DNA from: Candidimonas sp. | GTDB taxonomy: Bacteria > Pseudomonadota > Gammaproteobacteria > Burkholderiales > Burkholderiaceae_B | Direction of reading: 5' to 3' | DNA length: 64,000 nucleotides | Assembly: GCA_004297945.1 (NCBI GenBank) | Contig: SCRC01000117.1 | Coordinates: 1-64,000, forward strand | Shown: positions 8,288-20,877 of the stretch, piece by piece | Position numbering within the stretch: position 1 is the stretch's first letter | Layout: each line of letters starts with the position of its first letter | The notes under the pieces: generated by a model | The model's database searches: none | Told to the model about the DNA's origin: nothing | The model's input: the letters and a program-made list of their open reading frames with translations, nothing else | Made by a program: the position numbers and the translations under genes

Positions 8288-8303
8288 TTTTATAGAGTCC
8301 TCT

Positions 8304-8525
8304 GTGAGCCTTATCCGCATTACCGTCAATGGCAAGGAACACACCATTGCCGAAGCTTCGACACTCGAAGATCTGCTTACGATGCTGAGCCCATCTGCGT
8401 CACAGGCAAGCTTGCCTATGGCGACGGCCGTCAATGGCAGCCACGTCGCGCGGCAAGCTCGCGCCACGCGCGTGTTAAGCGACCAGGACGCCATCACTAC
8501 GTTTGAGCCGATCACCGGAGGCTAA
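8304..8525 (+). CDS. thiS: Sulfur carrier protein ThiS
   Basis: A 73-residue ubiquitin-like protein ending in the required Gly-Gly (FEPITGG). The C-terminus is adenylated and thiocarboxylated and then donates sulfur to the ThiG thiazole synthase. It begins [14 protein letters not shown] chose the GTG at 8304 because it puts the first beta strand at the N-terminus and avoids overlap with thiO. A TTG at 8277 in the same frame, inside the thiO stop region, would add nine residues. It is separated from thiG by only five bases, so the two are surely co-translated. Confidence 0.85.
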   Translation: MSLIRITVNGKEHTIAEASTLEDLLTMLSPSASQASLPMATAVNGSHVARQARATRVLSDQDAITTFEPITGG

Positions 8526-8530
8526 TCATC

Positions 8531-9331
8531 ATGTCTTTCCAGATTGCCGACACGACGCTTGGCAGCCGTTTCTTCCTGGGCTCGGCCGGCTACCCTTCAC
8601 CATATATATTGGAACAAGCCATCGCCGCCTCGGGCGCGCAAGTGGTCACGGTAAGTCTGAAGCGCCAATTGACCCAAGGCTGTGGCAAACCCGTTGAAAA
8701 TAGCCAGGGTCAAGGCTATTTCGAACTGATCAGGCAAAGCGGTGCCCATCTGCTTCCCAATACAGCGGGCTGTCACACAGCTGCCGAAGCGATCACTCTG
8801 GCGCAAATGGCCCGCGAAATTTTCGACACTCACTGGATCAAGCTGGAAGTCATTGGTGACACCTATACGCTGCAACCCGACCCGTTCGAGCTGGTGCATG
8901 CCGCCACTGAATTGGTCAAGCTGGGGTTCGAGGTTTTCCCCTATTGCACCGATGACCTCGTCACCTGCTATCGCCTGCTCGACGCGGGCTGCCGCATACT
9001 CATGCCATGGGGTGCGCCGATCGGGTCGGGCCAGGGGCTGGTCAACCCTTATGCCCTGCGAACGCTGCGTGAACGCATCACCGACGTGCCGCTCATTGTC
9101 GATGCCGGCATAGGTTCGCCCATGGATGCGGTGCAAGCCATGGAAATGGGTTTCGATGCGGTATTGCTGAACTCGGCCGTCTCCAATGCCCACGACCCGG
9201 TGCTGATGGCTGAAGCGTTCAAGCTCGCCATCGAAGCCGGGCACAAAGCGTATCAGGCCGGCATCATGGCCGAACAGGACATGGCCGTGGCGACAACGCC
9301 GGTAACCGGACGGCCGTTTGTTCTGGCCTGA
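8531..9331 (+). CDS. thiG: Thiazole synthase ThiG
   Basis: The 266-residue TIM-barrel enzyme condenses dehydroglycine, DXP and ThiS thiocarboxylate into the thiamine thiazole phosphate. The Schiff-base lysine lies in [10 protein letters not shown] (K104), and the phosphate-binding loops VDAGIGSP and [10 protein letters not shown] are intact. Length is normal. It is the last gene of thiO-thiS-thiG; unlike many relatives the operon has no thiE here, since three REP-like elements and a terminator follow. The pyrimidine and coupling genes must be elsewhere on the chromosome. Confidence 0.95.
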   Translation: MSFQIADTTLGSRFFLGSAGYPSPYILEQAIAASGAQVVTVSLKRQLTQGCGKPVENSQGQGYFELIRQSGAHLLPNTAGCHTAAEAITLAQMAREIFDTHWIKLEVIGDTYTLQPDPFELVHAATELVKLGFEVFPYCTDDLVTCYRLLDAGCRILMPWGAPIGSGQGLVNPYALRTLRERITDVPLIVDAGIGSPMDAVQAMEMGFDAVLLNSAVSNAHDPVLMAEAFKLAIEAGHKAYQAGIMAEQDMAVATTPVTGRPFVLA

Positions 9332-9341
9332 TTTGTGGGGG

Positions 9342-9447
9342 TGGCAGCCACAAGGGCTGCCGCTACGTTTTTGGGGGTGGCAGCCACGAGGGCTGCCGCT
9401 ACATGATTCACCGGCAGGTTTTGTAGCGGCAGCCCTTGTGGCTGCCA
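9342..9447. repeat. Cluster of three REP-like elements
   Basis: Copies at 9342-9367 and 9378-9403 point the same way; the third at 9422-9447 is inverted, so copies two and three face head to head (CTACA, 18 bases, TGTAG). All have GGCAGCC/GGCTGCC arms. The second has loop ACGAG instead of ACAAG, and the first has a CTACG end. They fill the convergent gap between thiG and typA. Confidence 0.87.
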
Positions 9448-9469
9448 CCAAACCCGCGCCGCTTCCGCC

Positions 9470-9499
9470 AAAAAAAGGGACCCGGTCGGGTCCCTTTTT

Positions 9500-9501
<2 letters not shown>
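9470..9501. terminator. Bidirectional rho-independent terminator between thiG and typA
   Basis: A GGGACCCG / CGGGTCCC stem with a two-base centre is flanked by seven A on the left and seven T on the right, so it can end transcription from both convergent operons. The typA stop codon TAA is formed by the edge of the A/T tract. Confidence 0.9.
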
Positions 9502-11316
<1,815 letters not shown>

Positions 11317-11320
<4 letters not shown>

Positions 11321-12072
11321 AATTCTTCCTTTTGTGTAAGGGTTGCAGGCAACAAGCCGGCAGGTAAGGCATTGAGTGCAATTAAGGCGGTTTGGGGCGC
11401 AGGCATGGTCTGCAGGGCTTCAAGCGCAATGGCGTCATCAAGCGAAAACGGCCCCACTTGTGTGCGGCGCAAAGCGGTCAGATGGGCGCCGCAACCGAGC
11501 AGACGGCCAATATCCTGCGCCAGGGTTCGAATGTAGGTACCCTTGCTGCAATGAACCATAATTTCAGCTTGGCGCCCGTTCAAACTTAAGACTTCCAGTT
11601 TATGGATAGTGATCGTGCGCGGCGGCCGTTCCAGTTCAATTCCCTGGCGCGCATATTCGTATAAAGGCTTGCCATCGCGCTTTAAGGCCGAATACATGGG
11701 TGGAATCTGTTCAATCTGGCCCCGGAAACCTGTTACGGCCTGCTCCAGATCGTCGCCACTTACTCCCTGGAACGAAGCAGGCGCCTGAAAGACAATGTGG
11801 CCTGTCAAATCACCCGTATCCGTCTCTTCGCCCAGCCCCAGCGTCGCGTGGTAAACCTTGTCGGCATTGAGCATTGCCGCCGACAGCTTGGTAGCGCGCC
11901 CCAGGCAACATACCAGCAGGCCTGTGGCGAAAGGATCCAGCGTGCCGGTATGCCCGGCCTTGCGGGCATCGAGCGCACGCTTGGCTCGCTGTAGCGCATG
12001 GTTGCTCGACAAACCCTCGGGTTTGTCGAGCAACAAGACACCATCGAGCACCTGCCCGCGTCGGGAAACCAT
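11317..12072 (-). CDS. truB: tRNA pseudouridine-55 synthase TruB
   Basis: The 251-residue enzyme makes the universal pseudouridine 55 in the T-loop of tRNAs. The catalytic aspartate is D46 in [14 protein letters not shown], preceded by the KPEGLSSN motif that opens the domain. Length is that of the short TruB type with a small C-terminal portion. It follows rbfA after a 34-base gap that holds a terminator-like hairpin, and overlaps typA by four bases. Standard position in the rimP-nusA-infB-rbfA-truB order. Confidence 0.96.
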
Positions 12073-12087
12073 CGTTTATAGCCTGAG

Positions 12088-12116
12088 AAAAAAAACGACA
12101 GCCCCTTTAGGGCCGT
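12088..12116 (-). terminator. Terminator-like hairpin between rbfA and truB
   Basis: On the minus strand ACGGCCC pairs with GGGCTGT (one G-T pair) around a TAAAG loop, followed by CG and eight T. The rbfA stop TAA sits in the loop. It could reduce read-through into truB-typA rather than end the operon fully. Confidence 0.5.
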
Positions 12117-12517
12117 ACGTCGGGATCTTCGAGATCCGAAGGAATTGAAGAATAGCTGACGGGCTGATTCGCCCGGTCAATCAGCCGGGACAATTCAATA
12201 CCACGCTCAAGCTGGCCATCATGCAAGAAATGCAAGGTAGGAACTGTATGAATATGCAAAAGCTTGAACAACAGGGAGTGCAACCAACCAGCCTTTTCAT
12301 TAAGGGCCGCGCTGGCCACTTCAGGCTCGGCTCCCATCACCGTAAAATGCACCTTGGCGTGGGCGTAGTCCGCCGACAAGTCCACCCCGGTCAAGGTGAT
12401 CAGCCCGGCGCGCGAAACGTCGATTTCACGCTGAATGAGGCCGGCCAGATCTTTCTGGATCTGGTCGGCCAGCCGCGTTATGCGGCCGGGATTGGGTTTG
12501 GACTTATGGCGGCTCAT
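12107..12517 (-). CDS. rbfA: 30S ribosome-binding factor RbfA
   Basis: A 136-residue KH-like protein that binds immature 30S subunits and helps process the 5' end of 16S rRNA. The core strand-helix pattern is visible: [18 protein letters not shown] at the start, then [13 protein letters not shown], and [14 protein letters not shown] near the end. Its start overlaps the infB stop by four bases and its stop lies in a terminator-like hairpin. Length and position are typical for the operon. Confidence 0.93.
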   Translation of the reverse strand: MSRHKSKPNPGRITRLADQIQKDLAGLIQREIDVSRAGLITLTGVDLSADYAHAKVHFTVMGAEPEVASAALNEKAGWLHSLLFKLLHIHTVPTLHFLHDGQLERGIELSRLIDRANQPVSYSSIPSDLEDPDVRP

Positions 12518-15477
12518 GATGACAGGGTTCGGGCCACTTCTTTGATTTCAAAGATTTCAAGCTGGTCGCCGACCTGAATGTCGTTATTACCCTTAAGGGT
12601 AATACCGCAGTCAAAGCCCGACTTGACTTCCTTGACATCGTCCTTGAAGCGACGCAGAGAATCGAGCCAACCGCTCCAGTGCACCACATTGTCGCGCAGC
12701 AGGCGAACCTGCGAATCGCGCCGCACTACGCCATCGGTCACCATGCAACCGGCGATGCCGCCAACACGCGAAATGGTGTATACCTCGCGGATTTCGACCA
12801 TGCCAATCACTTCTTCTTTCTTCTCCGGAGCGAGCATGCCCGACATGGCGTTACGCACATCGTCGACCGCATCGTAAATGATGTTGTAGTAGCGCAGGTC
12901 TATGCCGTTGTGCTCGGCCAGCTTCTTGGCGCTTTGCTCGGCGCGCACATTAAAGCCTATCACCACGGCGTTGGACGCAATCGCCAGATTGATATCGCTC
13001 TCGGAAATCCCGCCCACTGCGGCGTGGACAACCCGCACGCGTACCTCTTCGGTGGACAGTTTAACCAGTGAGGACACCAGAGCTTCCTGCGAACCCTGAA
13101 CATCGGTCTTCACGATCAGCTCGAGCGTTTGCACGCCTTCGCCAGCTCCCTCGAACATCGACTCAAGCTTGGCTGCCTGCTGGCGAGCTAGCTTGACGTC
13201 GCGGAATTTGCCTTGACGGAACAAGGCAATTTCGCGCGCCTTGCGCTCATCGGCGAGTGAAATCAATTCGTCGCCGGCGGCGGGCACTTCTGTAAGGCCC
13301 TGGATTTCAACCGGAATCGACGGGCCGGCGCTATTGATCGGCTTGCCGTTTTCATTGAGCATGGCGCGCACCCGGCCAAAGCTGGCGCCCGCCAGAACGA
13401 CGTCGCCGCGCGACAGCGTGCCGCTCTGAACCAGAATTGTCGCCACGGGGCCGCGTCCTTTGTCCAGACGCGCCTCAATCACGATCCCCTTGGCGGGCGC
13501 GTCGACCGGGGCTTTGAGCTCAAGCATTTCCGCCCGCAGCAGAACGTTTTCCAGCAGCGCTTCGATGCCTTCGCCCGTTTTGGCCGATACCGGCACAAAG
13601 GGCACATCGCCGCCGTATTCTTCAGGCACAACCTCTTCAGCAACCAGTTCTTGCTTGACACGGTCGGAATTGGCGCCCTGTTTGTCGATTTTGTTGATAG
13701 CCACCACCAGCGGAACACCTGCCGCCTTGGCATGGTGTATAGCTTCCTTGGTCTGAGGCATGACGCCATCGTCGGCCGCCACCACCAGAATAACGATGTC
13801 GGTCGCCTTGGCGCCGCGCGCGCGCATCGCCGTAAACGCTTCATGGCCCGGGGTATCGAGGAAGGTCACCATGCCGCGATTGGTCTTGACGTTGTAAGCC
13901 CCAATGTGCTGCGTGATGCCGCCCGCTTCGCCGGAAGCCACCTTGGTGCGGCGTATGTAGTCCAGCAAGGAGGTTTTGCCGTGATCCACGTGACCCATGA
14001 CGGTCACCACCGGCGCCCGTGACAAGGACTCGACTTCGGCCTGCTCACCTTCGTTCAGGTCGAGGAAGGCCTCGGGATCATCCAGTTTTGCCGCGATGGC
14101 AACGTGACCGAGTTCTTCGACCACGATCATGGCCGTTTCCTGATCCAGCACCTGATTGATCGTCACCATCTGGCCAAGCTTCATAAGGTGCTTGATAACC
14201 TCGGCGGCCTTGACCGACATCTTGTGGGCCAGGTCGGCCACGGTAATGGTTTCCGGCACATGGACATCACGAGCGATGAACTCTACGGCCTGCTGTTCCT
14301 GGCGCTCGGGCTGGGCATTTCTGTTGCGTCCGCCACGATTGCCGCCTTTGCCGCCCTTGCCGCCGGGAGCACGCCAGCCATCGCGGCCGGGAGTCGGGGC
14401 ATCGCCCTTTTGCGCCGGCTTCTTGCGCGCGCTGTCATCAGTCCAGGAGGACGAAACCTCGGACGCCTTGATCGTTTTCTTGACGCCGGCGCCTGCCACA
14501 CCCGGCTTGGCGTCTTTCTTGACCGCAGCCTTCGCGCCCGCAGGCTTGTGCAAGGTGCCCGACAAGGTGGCGGGATCCGGTTCGGGAGCCTTCAATACCT
14601 TGCGGGGACGGCTCAGCATCTCGCGCAGGGCGGCCGCTTCCGCCTCGGAGGCGCGGCGCGCCCGGTCGCGACCGGGATCGACAGCGTCGGTCGCCGGCTT
14701 GGATGGCGCGCCGGTTTGGGCCGACGAAGCAGCGGCTTTTAGGCCAGCCTTGCCCTTGCGAGCCGGCTTGGCTGTTGCCAATTCGGGCTCGGCCTCCGGC
14801 TCGGCCTCGGGCACAGGCGTCTGGGCGACGGGCTCAGCGTCCGCAGGCGCTTCCGATTGATCGGAAACACCGGAAACGGCCGTAGAGGACGCTACGTCAT
14901 TGACCGTTTCGGTCGCTGCCGACACGGTCTGAGAGTCATCATCCGCCACTGCTTGCGTCGTCTTGTCGACCGATGCGACCGAAACGTTGGCCGCTTCGAC
15001 GTTATCGTCGGCAACTGCGCCAGAATCAGTTTCAGGAGAGGAGTCGGCCGCAACCACAGGGCCTTGCGCGGCGGTGTTCTGATCGATGGTATCGGGCTCG
15101 TCCGCAACCGCAGATGGCAATTCGGGCAACGCTTCGGCATCGACTGCAGAGGCTTTGTTCGGATCGGCCGCCAGTTCGGAAGGGTCGCGTTTGACGAACA
15201 CGCGTTTCTTGCGAACCTCGACCTGAATGGTGCGCGAGCGGCCCGATCCGTCGGCCTGCCGTATTTCGGAGGTTTGTCGGCGCGTCAGGGTAATTTTTTT
15301 ACCCTCGGAGCCGCCATGGGCGCGACGCAGGGAATCAAGCAGCCTTGTCTTGTCCGTGTCGGTGACGTCGTCGTCAACCGATTTAAGCTCAACACCCGCC
15401 GAACGCAGCTGCTCTAGCAGCACGTTTGCAGGCATTTTCAGTTCGACGGCGAACTGGGCGACGGTGTTACTCGGCAT
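12514..15477 (-). CDS. infB: Translation initiation factor IF-2
   Basis: A 987-residue IF-2 of the long form. The N-terminal 50 residues are an IF2_N helical domain ([19 protein letters not shown]); residues about 90-390 are low-complexity and Ala/Lys/Pro/Glu-rich; a second IF2_N copy follows (about 405-460, [16 protein letters not shown]). The GTPase domain has [20 protein letters not shown] and NKID, then domains II-IV bind initiator tRNA and the ribosome. It delivers fMet-tRNA to the 30S P site. It lies between nusA (51-base gap) and rbfA (four-base overlap). Notably an initiator tRNA gene lies 2.7 kb upstream of the operon. Confidence 0.97.
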   Translation of the reverse strand: MPSNTVAQFAVELKMPANVLLEQLRSAGVELKSVDDDVTDTDKTRLLDSLRRAHGGSEGKKITLTRRQTSEIRQADGSGRSRTIQVEVRKKRVFVKRDPSELAADPNKASAVDAEALPELPSAVADEPDTIDQNTAAQGPVVAADSSPETDSGAVADDNVEAANVSVASVDKTTQAVADDDSQTVSAATETVNDVASSTAVSGVSDQSEAPADAEPVAQTPVPEAEPEAEPELATAKPARKGKAGLKAAASSAQTGAPSKPATDAVDPGRDRARRASEAEAAALREMLSRPRKVLKAPEPDPATLSGTLHKPAGAKAAVKKDAKPGVAGAGVKKTIKASEVSSSWTDDSARKKPAQKGDAPTPGRDGWRAPGGKGGKGGNRGGRNRNAQPERQEQQAVEFIARDVHVPETITVADLAHKMSVKAAEVIKHLMKLGQMVTINQVLDQETAMIVVEELGHVAIAAKLDDPEAFLDLNEGEQAEVESLSRAPVVTVMGHVDHGKTSLLDYIRRTKVASGEAGGITQHIGAYNVKTNRGMVTFLDTPGHEAFTAMRARGAKATDIVILVVAADDGVMPQTKEAIHHAKAAGVPLVVAINKIDKQGANSDRVKQELVAEEVVPEEYGGDVPFVPVSAKTGEGIEALLENVLLRAEMLELKAPVDAPAKGIVIEARLDKGRGPVATILVQSGTLSRGDVVLAGASFGRVRAMLNENGKPINSAGPSIPVEIQGLTEVPAAGDELISLADERKAREIALFRQGKFRDVKLARQQAAKLESMFEGAGEGVQTLELIVKTDVQGSQEALVSSLVKLSTEEVRVRVVHAAVGGISESDINLAIASNAVVIGFNVRAEQSAKKLAEHNGIDLRYYNIIYDAVDDVRNAMSGMLAPEKKEEVIGMVEIREVYTISRVGGIAGCMVTDGVVRRDSQVRLLRDNVVHWSGWLDSLRRFKDDVKEVKSGFDCGITLKGNNDIQVGDQLEIFEIKEVARTLSS

Positions 15478-15528
15478 TCCACTCTCTCTTACTTACTACA
15501 GCAATTTCAATAAATACAGGCAAGCTCT

Positions 15529-17010
15529 TTACGCCTCGTCGTTAAACCAGTGGGCTCGGGCACGCATAATCATCTCGCTCGCGCTTTGCTCATCCAACCC
15601 GGTCATTTCCGACAGCTCGTCGGTCGCCAGCTCGGCCAAATCGTCCAGGCTATAAACTTTTTTGTCGGCCAGTTTGGCCGCCAGGTCGGCGGTCATGCCT
15701 TCGGACTCAAGCAATTCCGGTGCCGATTGCACCCGCTCTTCGTCTGCGATCGCTTCGGTGAGCAAGGCATTACGCGCACGCGTGCGCAGCTCGTTGATTG
15801 TGTCCTCATCAAACGCCTCGATCTCCAGCAGCTCCTGCATCGGCACATACGCGATTTCTTCGAGCCCGGTAAACCCTTCATCGATCAGGATGTCGGCGAC
15901 TTCTTCGTCGACATCTAGCTTGTCAATGAACGTGCGCCGCAACCCTGTGCGCTCTTCCTCTTGACGATTCTGGCTTTCCTCCGGTGACATGATGTTGATC
16001 TGCCAGCCCGTAAGCTCGGAGGCCAGCCGAACATTTTGTCCGCGCGCACCGATGGCCTTGGGCAGATTTTCGGCATCCACCACCACATCCATGGCATGTT
16101 TGTCTTCATCGACCAGAATCGATTCAACATGCGCAGGCGCCAGCGCACCTATGACGAATTCGGCCGGGTCGTCGGCCCACAACACGATGTCGACCTGCTC
16201 GCCGCCCAGCTCGTTGCGCACGGCCGTGACACGCGACCCGCGCATGCCCACGCAAGTGCCGATGGGATCAATGCGCTTATCGTAAGCTACCACGGCAATT
16301 TTGGCACGGATGCCGGGGTCGCGCGCGGCCGCCTTGATTTCCAGCAACCCCTGTTCAATCTCGGGGACTTCATTTTCGAATAATTGCCGAATAAAATCCG
16401 ACGCTGTGCGCGACAATATGACTTGCTGACCGCGAGCGGTGTGATCCACCTTCAGGACCCATGCACGAATACGGTCGCCGACCCGCATGTTTTCTTTCGG
16501 AATCATCTCGGTACGCGGCAGGCGAGCCTCTATTTTGCCGGTTTCGATGATGACATCGCCCTTATCCATGCGCTTTACAGTGCCCGACACGATAGGCTCG
16601 CCACGTTCGAGAAAATCGTTCAGAACCTGCTCACGCTCGGCATCGCGGATCCGCTGCAAAATCGCCTGCTTGGCCGCCTGTGCGCCTATGCGTCCGAACT
16701 CGATCGGCTCAAGAGGCTCTTCAATATACTCGCCGGCCTGAATGCCTGGGACACGCTCTTGAGCATCGGAATACATCTCTTGCTGATCGGGTTCCTGCAA
16801 GCCCGCATCGTCGGGTACGACCAGCCAGCGGCGAAAGCCTTCGTGCTCGCCACTGAGGCGATCAATTGAAACGCGAATATCGGCGTCTTCCTTGAAGCGC
16901 TTTTTCATAGCCGAGGCCAAAGCGTTTTCAAGCGCTTCAAACACCACGTCTCGCGCCACATTTTTTTCACGCGCCAGGGCGTCAACCAGTAGAAGAATTT
17001 CGCGACTCAT
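15529..17010 (-). CDS. nusA: Transcription termination/antitermination factor NusA
   Basis: The 493-residue protein has the full NusA layout: N-terminal RNA-polymerase-binding domain (1-130), S1 domain (about 135-200, [16 protein letters not shown]), KH1 and KH2 (about 200-345, with [16 protein letters not shown]), and two C-terminal acidic helix-hairpin repeats (about 360-490) as in E. coli. It binds RNA polymerase and controls pausing, termination and antitermination. Its start overlaps the rimP stop by four bases. Confidence 0.97.
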   Translation of the reverse strand: MSREILLLVDALAREKNVARDVVFEALENALASAMKKRFKEDADIRVSIDRLSGEHEGFRRWLVVPDDAGLQEPDQQEMYSDAQERVPGIQAGEYIEEPLEPIEFGRIGAQAAKQAILQRIRDAEREQVLNDFLERGEPIVSGTVKRMDKGDVIIETGKIEARLPRTEMIPKENMRVGDRIRAWVLKVDHTARGQQVILSRTASDFIRQLFENEVPEIEQGLLEIKAAARDPGIRAKIAVVAYDKRIDPIGTCVGMRGSRVTAVRNELGGEQVDIVLWADDPAEFVIGALAPAHVESILVDEDKHAMDVVVDAENLPKAIGARGQNVRLASELTGWQINIMSPEESQNRQEEERTGLRRTFIDKLDVDEEVADILIDEGFTGLEEIAYVPMQELLEIEAFDEDTINELRTRARNALLTEAIADEERVQSAPELLESEGMTADLAAKLADKKVYSLDDLAELATDELSEMTGLDEQSASEMIMRARAHWFNDEA

Positions 17011-17501
17011 CGCTTTTTACCCTTGAAATCTAGAATGGGATCCAGTTTGGCACGATCGACATCATCGAGAGTGAAGCTAAGCACCTGCGCCTGAGCAGAC
17101 TTCCCCTCAAGCTCGAGGCCAAAAACGGGGGCATCGGTGGTCATGGCATTATCGGGCACGCGCAACTGACCCACGTAGGTCTTGCGGTTATCCATCGCCT
17201 CGCGCAGCTTGATTTCGATGCGCTCGTTGGCAAAGCGCGCAAAATCCGCCTTGGTCTTCAAGGGGCGATCGACGCCAGGCGATCCTACTTCGAGACGCTT
17301 GTAATCGATGTTCTCAACCTCGAACACCCGCGATAATTGCTTTGAAACCTGCTCGCAATCTTCAACCCGAACCCCATCAGGACGATCAATCGTCACCCGC
17401 AAAAGCCCAAGCGGCGCGCGTTCTATATCGACCAGCTCAATATCTGAACTGATGTCCGTGCTGGTCAGTGCCTGAAGTGTCAAAGCGAAAATGTCTGCCA
17501 T
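17007..17501 (-). CDS. rimP: Ribosome maturation factor RimP
   Basis: The protein (164 residues from [12 protein letters not shown]) is needed for 30S maturation. The conserved core is seen in [21 protein letters not shown] and in the [20 protein letters not shown] segment. I chose the ATG at 17499-17501; the frame extends 44 codons further upstream but that part is basic, unlike the family, and crosses the likely promoter. It is the first gene of rimP-nusA-infB-rbfA-truB-typA and is coupled to nusA by a four-base overlap. Confidence 0.92.
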   Translation of the reverse strand: MADIFALTLQALTSTDISSDIELVDIERAPLGLLRVTIDRPDGVRVEDCEQVSKQLSRVFEVENIDYKRLEVGSPGVDRPLKTKADFARFANERIEIKLREAMDNRKTYVGQLRVPDNAMTTDAPVFGLELEGKSAQAQVLSFTLDDVDRAKLDPILDFKGKKR

Positions 17502-17639
17502 AAACTCAAAAAAAAATGGGCTGTACGCCCGATATTGCCTTGCTGCTGCACCGCTGTTGCGGCGCTGTTGCGTAACACGCCGCACCTGCATGCCGCCAAA
17601 AGCGCGAAAGACAAGTACAGTTGTGAAGCCCACTATTCT

Positions 17640-17665
17640 AGCAGAAATTTACATAAATTCCTGCT
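17640..17665. promoter_or_regulatory. Dyad in the rimP operon promoter region
   Basis: AGCAGAAATTT (17640-17650) and AAATTCCTGCT (17655-17665) are inverted copies with one mismatch and a four-base spacer. On the minus strand a TAGAAT (-10-like) hexamer lies just after the dyad, about 135 bases before rimP, so the dyad would cover the -35/spacer region. The rest of 17502-17742 shows no gene. Confidence 0.35.
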
Positions 17666-17742
17666 ATCTCACGAACTTACGCTGGAAAAGCAACATTTGG
17701 GTGCGTGAATCCTTGCAAGAGCGTGGTGGCACCCACACACGA

Positions 17743-19518
17743 CTACGGCCGGAAATTACGGCCCTTGCCGCCCGGCACACCCAAATGCGACTCATGCGCT
17801 GAAGCGCTTCGCGGCTGCCAATCGTCGCTGCGGCTGGCGGCCGGCTTGCCGCGTGCGCCCGAAGTGCGAGGCTTGGCCGATTTCGATTCTGTCGTGCGCT
17901 GTGGTCGGCCGCCCGATTCCGCCGCGTGCTGTGGTCGGCCGCCCGCTTTTGCAGGACGTGGGCCCTGTGCTGGTCGATCTCCGGCCGGCCGGCTCGGGCG
18001 ATTTCCGGAGGGGCGACTCCCCGCAGGGCGCGCGCCCGCAGGCCGATCCACGCCAACACGATTGCCATTTGCCGCCGCAACGCCTTCCGGACGCGGGCCG
18101 CGCGCTGGACGCCCGGGGCCTTTGCGCCGACCGGCTTCGACGCCGCGCTTGCTTGCGTCCGGGTGGCCATTGGCCAAGCCGCCGCTGAACATCAGGCCGG
18201 TACCGTAGGGATCCGATGGATAGCTCTGGTTGGCATGGCCTTTGCCTATGCGCCCACCCGAGAGCCGGCCACGGCGGCTTACCTTGGCGCCATTCATGCC
18301 GTTGCGTTCCATGGTGCCAAAACCCGGAGGTAATGCGCTATCGTGCGAATCGGGCTGTCTCGACTGGTCATCAACGGCATCCACGTCGTCCGATTCTTCA
18401 TCGCGCAGCAGCCCCAATTGCACCATCAAGGCCGTCACCAGGGTACCCTCAAGCTCCTCCCACCGACCGCGCCGCAAATTGCGCGGCAAAACGACTTCGC
18501 CAAAACGGGTACGGATCAATCTGCTAACCGTCACCCCAACCGCTTCAAACATGCGACGCACTTCACGATTGCGCCCTTCGGCCAGCGTCACGCGATACCA
18601 GCGATTGCTCCCCTCGCCACCTAGATACTCGAGCGATCCAAACTGAGCCATCCCATCGTCAAGAGGAATACCCTCAACCAGGCTAGCCTGTTGCGCTTCG
18701 CCCAGCTCGCCGAGCACACGCACGGCATACTCACGTTCCGCTCCGTAGCGGGGGTGCATCAGGCGGTTAGCCAGATCGCCAGACGTAGTCAGAATCAGCA
18801 GGCCTTCGGTATTCAGATCCAGACGCCCCACCGACAGCCATTTGCCAATACGAATTTTCGGCAGGCGGGCAAATACCGTTGCTCGACCGTCGGGGTCGTC
18901 ATGGCTGACAATCTCGCCTGCGGGCTTGTGATACAGAATGATGCGTGGCGGCTTTTTGGCGTTGGCGCGGGCCACCGGGCGGCCATTCACGCGCACCTGG
19001 TCATTGGCGCCTACACGCTGCCCTATATGGGCGGGCTCGCCATTGACTGAAACGCGACCGGCAACAATCAACTCTTCCATTTCCCGGCGCGACCCGACAC
19101 CCGCTTCGGCAAGCACTTTGTGCAGCTTGGGCATCAGCGCATCGCTGCCCAGATATTTGCTGAGGCGCTGCGCCATTTTTTCTGATCGATCCAGATAAGC
19201 AAGCGCCTGATCGGCTTCTTTTTCGTGGCTCGAATTCTCGGCGCGCGGCGCACGAACGCGGGCAGGTCCGCGGGGTTTGGCCGGCGCATCCGTTGCAGGG
19301 GCGGCCGCTTGCGTTGCGGCCTCTGCCGCAGGCGCCTCACCCATCGCATCGCCCCGCCGACGGCGAAACGGCGTCCGGAGCTTGCGGCCACGGCCCCGAG
19401 GCGCGGCCGGCTTTCCATCCGATGCCACGTCGGGCGAAGCGCCGACGGCGGCCTCGGAAACAGAGTCCGATGCGGGCAAATTGCCTTCGAATGGTTTGCT
19501 GTCAGTCATTTCAGTCAT
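17743..19518 (-). CDS. rluB: 23S rRNA pseudouridine synthase RluB/RsuA family, with long basic tail
   Basis: A 591-residue protein of which only the middle is enzyme. Residues 1-125 are a low-complexity Ala/Pro/Arg leader; about 128-175 is an S4 RNA-binding domain ([19 protein letters not shown]); the RsuA-type catalytic domain follows with D234 in [13 protein letters not shown] and the REYAVRV and [12 protein letters not shown] motifs. Residues about 400-591 are a Gly/Arg/Pro-rich tail of irregular GxRP repeats, probably RNA-binding. E. coli RluB is about 290 residues, so leader and tail double it. It makes pseudouridine 2605 in 23S rRNA in E. coli. Its start overlaps the scpB stop by eight bases; a second ATG three codons in would remove the overlap. 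Confidence 0.88.
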   Translation of the reverse strand: MTEMTDSKPFEGNLPASDSVSEAAVGASPDVASDGKPAAPRGRGRKLRTPFRRRRGDAMGEAPAAEAATQAAAPATDAPAKPRGPARVRAPRAENSSHEKEADQALAYLDRSEKMAQRLSKYLGSDALMPKLHKVLAEAGVGSRREMEELIVAGRVSVNGEPAHIGQRVGANDQVRVNGRPVARANAKKPPRIILYHKPAGEIVSHDDPDGRATVFARLPKIRIGKWLSVGRLDLNTEGLLILTTSGDLANRLMHPRYGAEREYAVRVLGELGEAQQASLVEGIPLDDGMAQFGSLEYLGGEGSNRWYRVTLAEGRNREVRRMFEAVGVTVSRLIRTRFGEVVLPRNLRRGRWEELEGTLVTALMVQLGLLRDEESDDVDAVDDQSRQPDSHDSALPPGFGTMERNGMNGAKVSRRGRLSGGRIGKGHANQSYPSDPYGTGLMFSGGLANGHPDASKRGVEAGRRKGPGRPARGPRPEGVAAANGNRVGVDRPAGARPAGSRPSGNRPSRPAGDRPAQGPRPAKAGGRPQHAAESGGRPQRTTESKSAKPRTSGARGKPAASRSDDWQPRSASAHESHLGVPGGKGRNFRP

Positions 19519-20143
19519 TTTGTGTCAAAGATTCCGTATTAATCTGCGCGTCCGGTAAGGCCGGATCGTCGTCCACAGGGGCTTGTACACCCATTTCAAG
19601 AGACAAGCCAGCTATGGCCGTCACTGCATCTTGCGTTTCAAGTTCCGGCAACTCATCGAGCGCCCGCAGACCCAGGTCGTCGAGAAAGGCACGCGTAGTG
19701 CCAAACAGAGCTGGCCTGCCCGGCGAGTCACGATGCCCTAGCGCCTCTATCCAGCCACGCTCTTCAAGCGTCTTGACTATCTGCGAAGATACCGTCACTC
19801 CGCGTATGTCTTCGATATCGCCGCGTGTGACAGGTTGACGCCACGCGATAATTGCCAGGGTTTCAAGCACGGCGCGCGAATAACGCGGCGGCTTTTCGGG
19901 ATTGAGGCGATCAAGAAACCGTTGCATTTCGGGGCGGCTTTGAAATCGCCACCCGCTAGCCAGATCGACCAGACTCAAGCCTTTTTCCGCCCAATCAAGT
20001 TGCAAAACAGCCAGCAAATGTCGCAAATCATCATTCGAAATTTCTTCCGTTCCAAACAACTTTCGCAATTCCACCAGCGACATGGGCTGATCGGCGCATA
20101 AAAGCGCCGTTTCCAGTACACGTACAATCTCGGATTCAGTCAT
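19511..20143 (-). CDS. scpB: Segregation and condensation protein ScpB
   Basis: A 210-residue kleisin-associated protein of the SMC-ScpAB condensin. It is made of two winged-helix domains; the conserved [28 protein letters not shown] stretch (given here only by its core, [14 protein letters not shown]) lies near residues 90-115. ScpB dimers bind ScpA and regulate the SMC ATPase for chromosome segregation. scpA is not next to it, but rluB downstream of scpB is a common arrangement in proteobacteria. The gene starts about 70 bases from the divergent initiator tRNA. Confidence 0.93.
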   Translation of the reverse strand: MTESEIVRVLETALLCADQPMSLVELRKLFGTEEISNDDLRHLLAVLQLDWAEKGLSLVDLASGWRFQSRPEMQRFLDRLNPEKPPRYSRAVLETLAIIAWRQPVTRGDIEDIRGVTVSSQIVKTLEERGWIEALGHRDSPGRPALFGTTRAFLDDLGLRALDELPELETQDAVTAIAGLSLEMGVQAPVDDDPALPDAQINTESLTQND

Positions 20144-20171
20144 TAATCAACTCGCAGACTTCATCTGCTAT

Positions 20172-20200
20172 TTGCTATAAGTTTCAATAAAGGTTATTAT
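20172..20200 (+). promoter_or_regulatory. Sigma-70 promoter of the initiator tRNA
   Basis: TTGCTA (20172-20177) and TATTAT (20195-20200) are spaced by 17 bases and end 13 bases before the mature 5' end of the tRNA, as expected for a short tRNA leader. Confidence 0.65.
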
Positions 20201-20213
20201 CTTTTTCTTCAGA

Positions 20214-20290
<77 letters not shown>

Positions 20291-20299
20291 GTTTTACCG

Positions 20300-20334
20300 A
20301 CAGGCCGTTTACTCTTTGTGAACGGCCTGTTTTT
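20300..20334 (+). terminator. Rho-independent terminator after tRNA-fMet
   Basis: ACAGGCCGTT (20300-20309) pairs perfectly with AACGGCCTGT (20321-20330) around an 11-base loop, followed by a short T run. It starts ten bases after the CCA. Confidence 0.9.
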
Positions 20335-20877
20335 GTTTGGGTATGGACCAAAACCCGCATGCACCGAAACCCCGGCAATACCTGCCGGTGCCACGCTGCG
20401 TGGGACCGCATGCAAGGCACGGCTCTGTGCGGGGCCGTGACCTATCACGAACCACAGCATCGATACCGGCAAGGTTTTGTTGGAATACACCAACACGGGA
20501 CGAATCATCATTTCAACTTTCTAAAACTGGCGTCGGTTCTTGGACTTAGAACCCGGCATTCATCCGCCGCACTTTGCACAGGCGCCGCAAGGCATCTGAA
20601 ATACGCAAAGGCTGACGCTACGCATGCATGTCATTAAAGGTCAACGCAGCACGACCAATAGCCATGCACGCACACCCATACACCGGGACCCAAAGAGCTT
20701 GAAAAACCGAGAATTATTGCCGCCGCTGAACGAAACAGGCCGGGAATTTATTAAATCAAGCCCTGTTGTTTTATTGAAGAGCTTTAACATGGGCTGACGC
20801 TACAGACCGGGAAGCCGCATACGTAATAAATACGCTAATGGCCCTATTACACCACCACGAAAGCCGTTGTGCAACTA
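20335..20877. other. Gene-free stretch between tRNA-fMet and the COG0523 gene
   Basis: I see no convincing gene here. Open frames are short, lack ribosome sites and resemble no family. The only repeated word I noticed is GGCTGACGCTAC, which occurs twice (near 20610 and 20793). The stretch may be the decayed remains of a gene. Confidence 0.5.

Noticed and set aside
8277-8303. Upstream TTG start for thiS
   Set aside because: It adds nine residues not seen in ThiS proteins and overlaps thiO; the GTG at 8304 fits the family.
17724-17742. Half REP-like element (TGGCACCCAC) after rluB
   Set aside because: The second arm and the head are missing, so it cannot be told from chance or from a decayed copy.
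20337-20637. Small frames after tRNA-fMet, one with a LCGAVTYH phrase like GFA-type enzymes
   Set aside because: The match is a few residues, with no zinc-cysteine pattern elsewhere and no ribosome site. Chance or decayed remnant.
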